From positions 1,818,067 to 1,882,066 of the forward strand of contig NZ_SIHJ01000001.1 in NCBI RefSeq assembly GCF_007859765.1: DNA of 64,000 bases, given 5' to 3'. Positions 8,928 through 18,200 of the stretch are shown in pieces. A program made the position numbers and the translations under genes. Below the pieces are notes generated by a model, which was not told where the DNA came from, did not search any database, and saw only the letters and a program-made list of their open reading frames with translations. This stretch comes from Posidoniimonas corsicana. Its GTDB lineage: Bacteria > Planctomycetota > Planctomycetia > Pirellulales > Lacipirellulaceae. Position 1 is the stretch's first letter. Every line of letters starts with the position of its first letter.

Positions 8928-10859
8928 ATGACCCCGCAGCTGATCGAAGAGATTGAACGCATCCCGTGTCGCGTGTTCCGCCAGGCGTCCGACGCCAGTC
9001 GCTCGGTGGCGGAGCAGATTGCCGCCATGATCCGTGGCCGCGCCGCCGAGGGACGCACCTGTGTGCTGGGGCTCGCGACCGGCAGCACGCCAACCGGCGT
9101 GTATGACGAACTGATCCGGCTGCACCGGGAAGACGGGCTCAGCTTCCAGAATGTCATCACCTTCAACCTGGACGAGTACTATCCAATGCAGCCAGAGGAG
9201 CTGCAGAGCTACGTCCGGTTTATGAAGGAGCACCTGTTCGACCACGTCGACATTAAACCCGAGAACGCGCACGTCCCCGACGGCACGCTCTCCGAGGAAG
9301 AGGTCGCCGACTACTGCCGCCGTTACGAAGGCAAGATCGCCGAGGCCGGCGGGATTGACCTGCAGCTGCTGGGCATCGGTCGCACCGGACATATCGGGTT
9401 CAATGAGCCCGGTTCCGGCAAGAACAGCCGGACCCGCATGATCACTCTCGACCGTGTCACGCGCCGTGACGCCGCGAGCGACTTCTTCGGTGAAGACAAC
9501 GTCCCGCGACGTGCGATCACGATGGGCGTGGGGACCATCCTCGACGCGCGGCAGGTCGTACTGATGGCGTGGGGCGAGGGAAAAGCGCCGATCGTCGCCG
9601 AGGCCGTCGAGGGAGATATTTCGACCATCGTGGCGGCGAGCTTCCTGCAGGAACACCCCAACGCGCAGGTCGTGCTTGACCAGGCGGCCGCGGAGCAGCT
9701 CACCCGCTGCCTAGAACCGTGGTCGGTCGGCCCGGTCAACTGGGACGACGCGATGGTCCGCAAGGCGATCATTTGGCTCGCCCGGAAGCTCGAGAAGCCG
9801 CTCCTGAAGCTTACGGCGGAAGACTACAACGAAGAGGGGCTGCAGGACCTGCTCGCTACTTGTGGTTCCGCCTACGACCTCAACCTCCGCGTGTTCCGAT
9901 CGCTGCAAGCCACCATCACCGGCTGGCCGGGCGGAAAGCCGGAACGCCGCAAGCAGCCCGGTGACCGGACCCGGCCCGGTGACCACCTGTTCCCGAAACG
10001 CGTCCTGATCTTCTCCCCGCACCCGGACGACGATGTCATCAGCATGGGCGGCACCCTGATCCGTCTTGTGGACCAGGGGCACGATGTGCACGTGGCCTAT
10101 CAGACATCCGGCAATATTGCTGTCTTCGACGACGACGCGCAGCGGTTCGCCGACTTTGTCAGCGAGTTTAATCGCCACTTCAACATCGACGTCGACCGGA
10201 CAGCCGAGCTCGAGTCGCAGATCGACGGCTTCTTGAAGCACAAGCAGCCAGGTCAGGTCGACGCGGAGGCGGTCCAGTTCATCAAGGGCGTCATCCGCCG
10301 CACCGAGGCCCGTGCCGCAACCCGTTGCTGCGGGGTGTCGGACGAGAACCTCCACTTCATGGACATGCCGTTCTATGAAACCGGTCGCGTCCGCAAGAAG
10401 CCGCTCGGCGAGGAGGACGTCCGGATTACCGTTGAACTGCTCCGCAGCGTGCAGCCGCACCAGGTGTACGTCGCCGGCGACCTGTCGGACCCGCACGGCA
10501 CCCACCGCGTCTGCCTGTCGGCCGTGCTGCAGGCGTGCGGCGAGGTCTCGCAGGACGACTGGTACGCGGACATGCAGGTTTGGTTGTACCGCGGGGCGTG
10601 GCAGGAGTGGGGGCCGGAGCAGATTGAGATGGCGGTTCCGATCAGCCCCGAAGAGCTGCTGCGTAAGCGGGTGGCGATCTTCAAGCACGAGTCGCAGAAG
10701 GACAAGGCGCTGTTCCCCGGCGCCGACCCACGGGAATTCTGGCAACGCGCCGAAGACCGCAACCGCGCAACCGCGCGGCTTTACGACCAGCTTGGGTTGG
10801 CCGAGTACGAAGCGATCGAAGGCTTCGTCGAGTGGAAGGGCGACACCAGCTTGGTCTAG
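8928..10859 (+). CDS. nagB: Glucosamine-6-phosphate deaminase (NagB)-PIG-L deacetylase fusion
   Basis: A 643-residue two-domain protein. Residues about 15-290 form a NagB/isomerase domain: LGLATGSTPTGVYDEL phosphate loop, FNLDEYY, and GHIGFNEPGS at 154-163. Residues about 358-600 form a PIG-L/LmbE domain with the zinc motif HPDDD at 365-369 and a late DPHGTHR. In E. coli NagB the residue before GHI is a catalytic-site Asp; here it is Thr. This matches the long NagB form known from Bacteroidetes and planctomycetes. It would convert GlcN-6-P to Fru-6-P and ammonia, with the second domain possibly removing N-acetyl groups. It follows the sugar genes by 37 bp. Confidence 0.87.
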   Translation: MTPQLIEEIERIPCRVFRQASDASRSVAEQIAAMIRGRAAEGRTCVLGLATGSTPTGVYDELIRLHREDGLSFQNVITFNLDEYYPMQPEELQSYVRFMKEHLFDHVDIKPENAHVPDGTLSEEEVADYCRRYEGKIAEAGGIDLQLLGIGRTGHIGFNEPGSGKNSRTRMITLDRVTRRDAASDFFGEDNVPRRAITMGVGTILDARQVVLMAWGEGKAPIVAEAVEGDISTIVAASFLQEHPNAQVVLDQAAAEQLTRCLEPWSVGPVNWDDAMVRKAIIWLARKLEKPLLKLTAEDYNEEGLQDLLATCGSAYDLNLRVFRSLQATITGWPGGKPERRKQPGDRTRPGDHLFPKRVLIFSPHPDDDVISMGGTLIRLVDQGHDVHVAYQTSGNIAVFDDDAQRFADFVSEFNRHFNIDVDRTAELESQIDGFLKHKQPGQVDAEAVQFIKGVIRRTEARAATRCCGVSDENLHFMDMPFYETGRVRKKPLGEEDVRITVELLRSVQPHQVYVAGDLSDPHGTHRVCLSAVLQACGEVSQDDWYADMQVWLYRGAWQEWGPEQIEMAVPISPEELLRKRVAIFKHESQKDKALFPGADPREFWQRAEDRNRATARLYDQLGLAEYEAIEGFVEWKGDTSLV

Positions 10860-11746
10860 CGGGCGGACGCCCGCCACAGGTCGAGCAGTCCTCCGTTGGG
10901 CGAATCGGGGGACTGGTCCGCGGCCGGCAATGGCTGGCGAGTCGACGCACTGTCGGGTGGCGCTGGATCGGTGTATGACGCGGGAACGAGTCCGTCGTCG
11001 ATTGGCGCTGCGCTGACGGGGGCTTCGGGCGGAGTCAGCGGCGCCGCGACGCCACACTGCTGGCACTTCTGCCACGCTGCGAGCGCTGTCTGTCGGACCA
11101 GGTTCGACCGCTCGCATGGGTTGCCGTCCTCGTCGGTGCCGCTTGCGCTGATCCTGAGCGCTTTCTCGGTCGCGGGCGTGCAGCAGCAACCGCTCAACAG
11201 CGCACGGGCCGCCTCAAGGCGGACGCACTCGTCGCGGTCGGCGCGAAGCGACGCAATCAGCGCCGCTTCGGCCTCCGGGTAGTACCGGCAGTCGAGGCCC
11301 GCCAGGTAGGCGACCGCTTCACGGCGGATCTTTGCCTGCGCCTTCTCCGCTTTGATCTTGGCGGCGGCGGCTACCCCGGGCGGCGGCGGCGGAGGGGGCT
11401 TGGGCGTTGCGCCGGGCGCCATCCCGGCAGGCTTGGTTGAGTGCAGCTCCATTGCGCCAGCGAAGTGGTTGTCGTTCGGCACGGGGATGATCCCGCCAGT
11501 CAGCTTGCTGATTGGCCGTATAGCGTTCGTCAGAAACTTGCCGGCCGCTGAGGTTTGGCAGCGGAGTCTCACACGCCGGCACGCCCAAGCGGCGTTCGCC
11601 CAGAAGCCGGTTGGCGGCGTTGCCGTTGGGTCTGGCGGAATGGCCAGATCCCCGGCGGGTGCGCGGGCTGTAGCCCCGGCGACCACGGCCAATGCTAGCA
11701 GTCGGAACGCCGCCTGGCGGGCTCGCACTTTACGGCGATCGTTCAT
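10856..11746 (-). CDS. Secreted HEAT-like repeat protein of unknown function
   Basis: A 296-residue protein. The N-terminus (RLLALAVVAGATARAPAGDLA) is a signal peptide. A proline run, KPPPPPPPGVAAAAKIKAEKAQAKIRREAVAYL, sits near residue 115 and leads into a HEAT-like helical segment (YYPEAEAALIASLRADRDECVRLEAARALL) with a Cys cluster, SGCCCTP. The C-terminus is proline-rich and disordered. Such proteins occur in planctomycetes without known function. It converges with the NagB fusion and overlaps its end by four bases. A structural or binding role in the periplasm is a guess only. Confidence 0.7.
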   Translation of the reverse strand: MNDRRKVRARQAAFRLLALAVVAGATARAPAGDLAIPPDPTATPPTGFWANAAWACRRVRLRCQTSAAGKFLTNAIRPISKLTGGIIPVPNDNHFAGAMELHSTKPAGMAPGATPKPPPPPPPGVAAAAKIKAEKAQAKIRREAVAYLAGLDCRYYPEAEAALIASLRADRDECVRLEAARALLSGCCCTPATEKALRISASGTDEDGNPCERSNLVRQTALAAWQKCQQCGVAAPLTPPEAPVSAAPIDDGLVPASYTDPAPPDSASTRQPLPAADQSPDSPNGGLLDLWRASAR

Positions 11747-11873
11747 TTGTCGACCACAGTCCCGGGATCAAGAATGACGATTACAGCAACTACAACGGTC
11801 CGGTACGTCTGTTACTTCGGCAGTTGAGTTACTCCGCCGCCGCCTTATTCCTGCTCTACAGCCCCTCGCCCGC

Positions 11874-13094
11874 ATGAGCCTGCCGACACCACGCCCGTGG
11901 CGCCGTCATGAACGCGTGCGATGGCTGCTGCGCCTCGCGATGGCCGTGCTAGCGGCGCATGCGGCGACTAGACCTGCTGTTGCGGACGAGGACGTGTTGC
12001 GTCTCCCGCTCCCGTTCACCGAGTCCGCGTATGTCGCGGCTGCGCCGACTCCGACCGAGCCGTTGCCGGCGCCCGCCCCGGAGGAGGTGCTAGCGGAGCC
12101 GGTTCTCGTGCAGGCGCCTGTCGCCCAGATCGAGATCTCATTCTGTGAGTTCTGCGGCGAGTCCTGTGGCGCAGGCGGCTGCTGCGCCGGTTGCCGCGAC
12201 AGTTCGCGGTGGGGACGATTCACCCGCGGCGTGTACCGCGGGCTCTGCTGCCCCGACCCCTGCTACGATCCGCGCTGGCGTCCCCTTGCCGACGCTGCGT
12301 TCTTCACCAGCGCGGTCAGGCCGCAGAACCAGCAGCGGCTGCGATGGGATCACGCCGAGGACATGATTACCCCCGACCGGGCGGAGTACTTCTGGGCGCG
12401 CGCGAACGGGAGCGGGCCGGGGCCGTCGTTTTCTGGCAGTCCCTCGGCATTCACCGGGCTCGATTACGATGAGCTGAAGCACTACAGCGAAGTCGCCCAA
12501 GGGGCGTTCGGTGCGTCGTTCGAGTACAGCTACCGCTCGATCGACGCGGATGGCAGGCACTTCGCCGGCTTTGGCGACATGACCGTTGGGACCAAGTCGT
12601 TGCTATTCGACACCGAGTTGGTGCAGGTGGCGTTTGAGTTCAACACCCACATCCCGCAGGGTTCATCGCTCAAGGGACTCGGGACGGGGCATGTGTCCCT
12701 TGAACCGGGGATGATTGTTGGGCTGAACCTATCAGCCAACTCGTACATGCAAGCTGAGTTCACCGAGTGGATTCCGCTCGGTGGGACCAGCGACTACGCA
12801 GGTCCGGTGCTTCGGTACAACATGGCCTACAACCGCGTCATCGCCAGACCCCACCCATGCGTGCCTGTCATTGGTGTTCTGGAGCTGAACGGCTGGCGGT
12901 TCCAGGACGGCGCGTTCACCGACGCGACGGGGGTCACCGTCCCGACCGGCGGTGCGACGTTCATCAATGTCGCCAGTGGGTTCCGCGTGTTCTTCTGCGA
13001 CCGCGCGGATATGGGCGTCTCGTACGCTACGGCGGGCACGAGCCGCTCATGGACCGACACACTCATCCGCACGGAACTGCGTTTCCGCTATTGA
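11874..13094 (+). CDS. Predicted outer-membrane beta-barrel protein
   Basis: A 406-residue exported protein. A signal peptide (LLRLAMAVLAAHAATRPAVA) is followed by a proline-rich segment, then a Cys-rich stretch (EFCGESCGAGGCCAGC, near residues 95-110). The second half has alternating aromatic/polar strands of barrel type: FGDMTVGTKSLLFD, VQVAFEFNTHIPQG, YMQAEFTEWIPLGG, and a final aromatic strand LRFRY, typical of outer-membrane barrel C-termini. It resembles planctomycete proteins annotated as transporter-like with unproven function. It stands divergent from the HEAT-like gene, with 127 bp between the starts, and converges with the next minus-strand gene (7 bp overlap). Confidence 0.65.
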   Translation: MSLPTPRPWRRHERVRWLLRLAMAVLAAHAATRPAVADEDVLRLPLPFTESAYVAAAPTPTEPLPAPAPEEVLAEPVLVQAPVAQIEISFCEFCGESCGAGGCCAGCRDSSRWGRFTRGVYRGLCCPDPCYDPRWRPLADAAFFTSAVRPQNQQRLRWDHAEDMITPDRAEYFWARANGSGPGPSFSGSPSAFTGLDYDELKHYSEVAQGAFGASFEYSYRSIDADGRHFAGFGDMTVGTKSLLFDTELVQVAFEFNTHIPQGSSLKGLGTGHVSLEPGMIVGLNLSANSYMQAEFTEWIPLGGTSDYAGPVLRYNMAYNRVIARPHPCVPVIGVLELNGWRFQDGAFTDATGVTVPTGGATFINVASGFRVFFCDRADMGVSYATAGTSRSWTDTLIRTELRFRY

Positions 13095-13552
13095 GCAGTA
13101 AAGGGCCTAAGGTCACGTGTGCTCCACTCCCAACCGTCAAGCACGCCGCCGGAAGTGTCAGACTGTTGTGGTGGCTCTCCGACCGGCGCCTGGCGGGCTA
13201 GTAGTTCTGACGAGAGCAGAGCCCCAAGTTTGGGGTTGATTGCAGGGGCGGGGCAGGGGGCTGCCTGGGGCGACGCCAGCTTCTGCCGTTGGGCGTCGAT
13301 CCGCTGCTTGTTTGCCACTTCTAGCTTGGCGGCGTGCTGTTGTTTGGCGGCGAGATCCGTGGCTGCCGCCTGATGCGCCGCACCGAGCTCCGCCATGCAC
13401 CGCTTGGCGCCGGTAGCAATGCGGGCCAGCTCTTGGCGTAGCCCAGGATCGACTGGTCCCTGCTGGGCCGCGATCAGGTCGCCGTACGCTTGGTGCATCG
13501 CGTTGAGAATCGAGGCGATTCGTTGCTGATTGGCCATGTTGATTTCGATCAC
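13088..13552 (-). CDS. Coiled-coil protein at the end of the vgrG operon
   Basis: A 154-residue protein with no signal or membrane helix. Residues about 5-100 are Ala/Gln/Lys-rich amphipathic helix (QRIASILNAMHQAY, QHAAKLEVANKQRIDAQRQKL), and the C-terminal third is Pro-rich with DGWEWSTRDL at the end. No family was recognised. It lies 25 bp downstream of the C39-like peptidase on the same strand and is the last gene of a run that begins with vgrG and PAAR. An adaptor, chaperone or immunity role is possible, but nothing in the sequence proves one. Confidence 0.6.
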   Translation of the reverse strand: MIEINMANQQRIASILNAMHQAYGDLIAAQQGPVDPGLRQELARIATGAKRCMAELGAAHQAAATDLAAKQQHAAKLEVANKQRIDAQRQKLASPQAAPCPAPAINPKLGALLSSELLARQAPVGEPPQQSDTSGGVLDGWEWSTRDLRPFTAQ

Positions 13553-13577
13553 GAGGGTAGGCGGCTTGGTGGGACAG

Positions 13578-14255
13578 CTACGCGTCTTGCGTCACGGGCC
13601 GCCATGTGGGCACAACGCAGGCGTCGCAGTGCGGACAGAACGCCGCCTGCCAACGCCGATTCCAAGCGGTTTCCCATCCGACCCCCAGCTCGGGAGGCAG
13701 CGGGAACGGTAACGCGCACTCAGGGCAGCGGTCGTCATCGAGATCCGCGAAGCGTTTGGCGCCGATGGCAACCAGCATCCCGCCTGGCACCTCCTCCGTG
13801 GGCGAGGCGGGCAGCCAATCGTCGAGAAACCGCGGCAGTGTCACCCGCCGTGACGGGCCACGTAGGGGGTCGTGGAGGACGACCGTGTGCGCGTCGACTT
13901 CAAGCAGGACGGAGAAGTGACCCTCGTGGCTTTGCCGATCAAATAGGTGATTCACAATCACGCGCCAGCCCGCGTTAAGCAGCCATCGCAGACACTCTGA
14001 AGGGTCGTGTCCCGACTTCAGGCAGACCGCCGGCTTGCCGCTCGCGATTGCGTCAGCGGCCAGCCGATGCGTGGGCACCCGCGGGCCGTTTGGACCCGGC
14101 TGTGCAACCGACCGCCACACGTCCGCTAGCCTGGGACGTGAGTTGAAGGAACCGTAGACCATCATCAACGCCGCGGCGCCGCAGGTGCGCTCGGCGCCGT
14201 CAAGACGCTGCTGCGGGCAAAAGGGAATGTCTACGTGCGGTGCGAGGGTGCTCAC
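13578..14255 (-). CDS. C39-like papain-fold peptidase with C-terminal zinc ribbon, vgrG operon
   Basis: A 225-residue cytosolic protein. It has a papain-like C39 peptidase pattern: Cys25 in ERTCGAAAL, His113 in EGHFSVLL, and Asp129 in VVLHDPLRG. The preceding Gln of the oxyanion hole is plausible in PQQRLDG. The C-terminus carries two CxxC pairs, CPEC (177-180) and CPHC (207-210), a likely zinc ribbon. There is no signal peptide. The GTG at 14255 overlaps the upstream stop as GTGA and gives a clean N-terminus; the longer open frame beginning at 14441 lies within the upstream gene. Being fourth in a vgrG-PAAR operon, it may be a T6SS effector or a processing enzyme. Confidence 0.75.
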   Translation of the reverse strand: MSTLAPHVDIPFCPQQRLDGAERTCGAAALMMVYGSFNSRPRLADVWRSVAQPGPNGPRVPTHRLAADAIASGKPAVCLKSGHDPSECLRWLLNAGWRVIVNHLFDRQSHEGHFSVLLEVDAHTVVLHDPLRGPSRRVTLPRFLDDWLPASPTEEVPGGMLVAIGAKRFADLDDDRCPECALPFPLPPELGVGWETAWNRRWQAAFCPHCDACVVPTWRPVTQDA

Positions 14256-14881
14256 GCGGGCGACTCCTCTACGGCCACGGCGGACCATGGTGAGGGCGTT
14301 GCGAGAACCTCGGCCGCGATTCGTAACGACTGGAGCAGTGCGGCAGTGCGCTCGGCGGACGCGGGCGCCGCTGCGGTCATGGTGACGGCATTGACTACGA
14401 GTTTGGCCGCGACGCCGGGAGGGGCAGGCACATCGGGGCATCCGACAAGTGAGACGCTACCCTCCGACCAGAAGGCCGACGCGGCTACGGCGCCACTGGG
14501 AGTCTGCATGCCGACCGCGTCGGCCGCCTCGCGGGCGGCTCGTCTTGAATCCTCGGTGCGGGTCAGGACCCACTGCACCGCGGCGTCCACTGCCGCGGCC
14601 GCGTTGGGGCTGGCGTCCGGCTGGTCCCGCAGGGTGTTCCAGACGCACATGCTTCCCCACCAGGTTGCCCTTCGCGGGCCCATCCGTACGGCGGCGAAAC
14701 GAACGGCGGCGTCAAGTTCCCCCGATTCCACTAGCCGAGCGAAGTAGGCGTCTGCAGACTCGTTAACTAGTCGGGCGGGCCAAGGCCCTGCCGCGGTCGA
14801 GGTGACGCATATGTCGTCGGCCAACTCACCGATTGCGTCAGCAGGCGGTAGGTCGGAGTTTGCAGATGGGGGAGGGAGCAT
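14252..14881 (-). CDS. Unknown protein between PAAR and the C39-like peptidase (DUF6931-like)
   Basis: A 209-residue protein, mostly helical and Ala-rich, with no signal or membrane segment. Visible segments include DAYFARLVESGELDAAVRFAAVRMGPRRATWWGSMC and a trailing AAVQWVLTRTEDSRRAAREAADAVG. The YFARLVESGELDAAVRFAA stretch with the WWG motif resembles the DUF6931 family, which I recall from PAAR neighbourhoods; this match is from memory. It starts 7 bases after the PAAR stop and overlaps the peptidase start (GTGA), so translation is coupled. A chaperone/adaptor role for loading cargo on the spike is a reasonable inference. Confidence 0.6.
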   Translation of the reverse strand: MLPPPSANSDLPPADAIGELADDICVTSTAAGPWPARLVNESADAYFARLVESGELDAAVRFAAVRMGPRRATWWGSMCVWNTLRDQPDASPNAAAAVDAAVQWVLTRTEDSRRAAREAADAVGMQTPSGAVAASAFWSEGSVSLVGCPDVPAPPGVAAKLVVNAVTMTAAAPASAERTAALLQSLRIAAEVLATPSPWSAVAVEESPA

Positions 14882-14888
14882 GAAACTA

Positions 14889-15188
14889 CTAGCCCATTAA
14901 TACCGTCGGTGCGCCGAGTACGATCGAGCCTCCGTGGGCGGTTGAGTCGCCCATTCGCGCGGCGGGCACGCCGGCTAGCAGGACGGTCGAACTGCCCATC
15001 GCCACAGTGTCCGGCGGCCCGACACACACGGCCGTATCGCCGACTACCGAGGCGGGCATCGATGCGATCAGCACAGTCGGCGCCCCAGGCCCAGAAATTG
15101 GTCCGCCAACGTGCGGAATCGGCGGCACGCCGGGCGTGACCATCGGACAGACGTGCATGTCGGTGAGCCTGGCGGCCGGCGCGCCCAT
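14889..15188 (-). CDS. PAAR-domain spike-tip protein
   Basis: A 99-residue PAAR protein. The start GAPAARLTDMHVCPM and later repeats of type ARMGDSTAHGG are the Pro-Ala-Ala-Arg-family pattern, with the Cys/His residues that coordinate the zinc at the tip of the cone. It would sharpen the VgrG trimer of a T6SS and connect effectors to it. Its length equals a bare PAAR domain with no fused toxin. It sits 52 bp downstream of vgrG and 7 bp upstream of the DUF6931-like gene, in the same operon. Confidence 0.92.
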   Translation of the reverse strand: MGAPAARLTDMHVCPMVTPGVPPIPHVGGPISGPGAPTVLIASMPASVVGDTAVCVGPPDTVAMGSSTVLLAGVPAARMGDSTAHGGSIVLGAPTVLMG

Positions 15189-15240
15189 TGTGGGTCCTCG
15201 GAAAGAGTGTGGATGGTGTAATGCGGGGATAGGTTCTCAG

Positions 15241-18200
15241 TCAGTTGATCATCGTGACCGCGCCCTTCACGGCGGTCTGCCCCGATCCCTCGATTGAGAC
15301 CATCGTCCCTTTGGCTTCGAACGACATCTCAGCCTGCTGCGATACGTTCATCCCCTGGGTTGTCTGTCCCGACTCGTCAACCGCGACGCTGTTGGATCCA
15401 CAGCTCATGGTCACCCCGCTGGAAGTCAGCTCAAGGCAGGGCCCGCCATCAGGGCCGACCGACAGCTTGATCCCGTCACTGGTCATGGTGATCTGAGAAC
15501 CCGACCCTTCAGGACCAACCGACAGCGTAATGGCGCCGTCGTTGCCTGCGGAGATATCGATCTGGCCGGTCTGTCCGTCACGGCGGATCTGCACGCTGGC
15601 GGGGCCACACACAACCGTGGCTTGTCCGGTGGAGTTGATCGCTACGACGCCATTGTCGTCGCCGTCAGACCCCTGGGCGTCAAGGTGGATGAGCGATGGG
15701 TCGGTGTCGTCGTCATCGGTCGCTCGCGCCCGCAAAGATATGTGGCGCGCGCCGGTTGCGAGCAGGCCGTCGTAGCACTGGTAGACGTCGGCGTCGTCTG
15801 AGCCGAAGGTGATCTCGTCGTCGCTAGGGCCATCGGCGTCTTGGTCGCTCGAGTCATCTGGCTGATCGGAGTCGTCACTCGTGGTGGCCGCATCCTCCTC
15901 ATTCTCGTCGTCGGCCTCCTGCTCCGCGTCGTCGACCGAGTTGTCCTCCGAGTCGGCCTTGGCCTGCTGGGCCGCTGAGCCTTGCTGTCCCGCTGCGGTC
16001 AACGCGGCGCCCTGGTCGGTCACACTGCTTGCTAGCTGCAAGATGAGCGACGCGTAGTCCGACTTGAGTGCATCCGCTTGAGCTGAGAGGCTGCTCGCCT
16101 CACTCTGCTTCTCAGCGCCGGCGTCCGTCTCGCCGTAGGCCTTCTCGAACTCGATTAGTAGGTTGAGCAGCGCGCCACTCACGCCCCGCGGCCCGAGTGA
16201 CCGGACCAGGTTCTCCCAGATGATCGGGTTCTTAGTTTGGGACGCAAAGCCGAGCGCGGTTAGCGCCGCCGACGCGGTGACAATGCCCGCCACCATTGAG
16301 GTGCGCGGGTTAGAACTGTCGAACGCCTGCTTGCTACGCCGATTGATTTCACTGCCGTGCCGGATGGTGGTTTCTGAGCCGTAGTGAAGGTATCGTCCCT
16401 GACCGAAGAGCCCCGACCACTCCCCGGTAGGCATCAGCAGGTCTTGGACCTGCTTGGCTAGGCCGTCGTCCAGCCAACCCATCGGGTCGATGCAGAGGCC
16501 GAGCTTGCCCCCGAACACCGACTCGTTAGAGCTGCCGCACGGGACGCCGCCGACGATGTTCGCGGCGTTGCCCAGCGTTACATTGATGTCGGCCTCAAAG
16601 TTCTTGGCCAGGCCGATGTTGCGGTACTTCTTGGTGACCGCCGCCTTGAGCTTGTTCGGGTTGGCTTGGGGCGCTGGGCCGCCGCCGGCGCCAGATGAGA
16701 AGAGCCGCGACAGGCCGCCGAATACTCTCACCGATGGACCCGCCACAAACTCGTGATGGCTTTCTTCGGTGACCGATATCGTGTGTTTCTCCGAATGCAG
16801 GTCCAGATGTTCATTGCCCAGCTCGTCGAAGAAAACGATCGAGTTGGAGTCCTTTTCCGGGTTTCCGCGTAGGCTGCACGACTTGATGCCGCTGACAGCG
16901 GTGTTGGTCGGCAGCTCCATCGGCGGCATGTTCTCGCTGTTGTACAAACTACCGACGATGACCGGCCGATCGGGGTCTCCGTGCTCGAATGCCACCAACA
17001 CCTCGTGGCCATGCCGCGGGAGGAAGAACGCCCCCCAGCGCTTGCCGGCCCAGAACTGGGCGACGCGAATCCAGCACGACCGGTCGGCGGGTTGGGCCGT
17101 TTCTTGCTGCTGGTCGTCCCCGTCGGACGGCGCTTCGTTGTTCCCTTCACCAGCCGAGGCGTCCTCACGGCGGTCCCACAAGAACTGGACCTTGACGCGT
17201 CCGTACTGGTCAATGAGCTGTTCCTTGAAGTCGTCGGCGCCGCGGTTGGCGTCCAGGTCGGCTACCACCCTGGCGGATTGCAGCCCGTATGCCAGCGGCC
17301 TGGCGGTGGCGAGTGGCGTACGGTACGGAAGCGATGAGGGAAGGCACTGAAAGGCGTTCGAGTATTGCAGCGAATCGTCCGCTGCAGCCGATGTTACACC
17401 GACGCCCAGCGTCACCACGTGGCTGACGTGCGTCAGCAGGTAGGCCCCGTCGGCGTTGTAGTGCCCGTTAAGCGTGAACACGCCGCCAGGAGAGAACGGA
17501 AGCACGTCGCTCTCGCCGGCGATGCTGATCGCTTGGTTGGCGAGCAGTTCGCACTTCTGCTGAGCGACGGCCGACGCATCGGTAGCGATATGTTTGAGCG
17601 GGCTCTCCGCGACTTGGTCCTGCTCGATCTCGAGGGACGCCTTGCCCAAGGAGTCGTACCGTACGGCGTAGCGACCAGGGCAGTCGAAGTGCTCGTGACT
17701 CGCGCCGGCGGGGTTGAGCTTGTGGTTGACCGTGCCCACCGTGACCTCGTCGGCGAGGTCCTTCTCCGCCTTGAACGGATCGCCGGCCTGCTGGAAGTGG
17801 GAGTCCCTCAGCGACACGCTTGTCGGAGTCAGGCGTTGGGTCTTCTCCCAGGTCTTGACGGTCCCGTCACCCTCGTTGATCTCGCAGAAGTCGACCGGAT
17901 CAAGGTTGGGGATTTCGCTGAGTTGCGTCGAGTCGTCACAGAGCACCAGAGTGTGGGCGTCGTCCTGGTGCTCAAAGTAGTAGAGCAGGCCGTACTCTTC
18001 GACCAGACGGCTGAAGAATGCAAAGTCGGATTCCCGGTACTGCACGCAGTAGTTGCGGGGCTGCCGCTGGTCCGCCTTGGTGTAGTGCTTCATGACGTCC
18101 AGTCCGTCAAGCAGCGTGTCCAGGATGTCGTCAATCTTCTCTTCCTGGAAGACGCGGCAGTTTGTGCGGAGGGCGAGGGCGTAGGTGGCGGGCTCGAGGG

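Noticed and set aside
9711..11189. 492-codon minus-strand frame opposite the NagB fusion
   Set aside because: It is antisense to two well-supported genes and has no recognisable domain.
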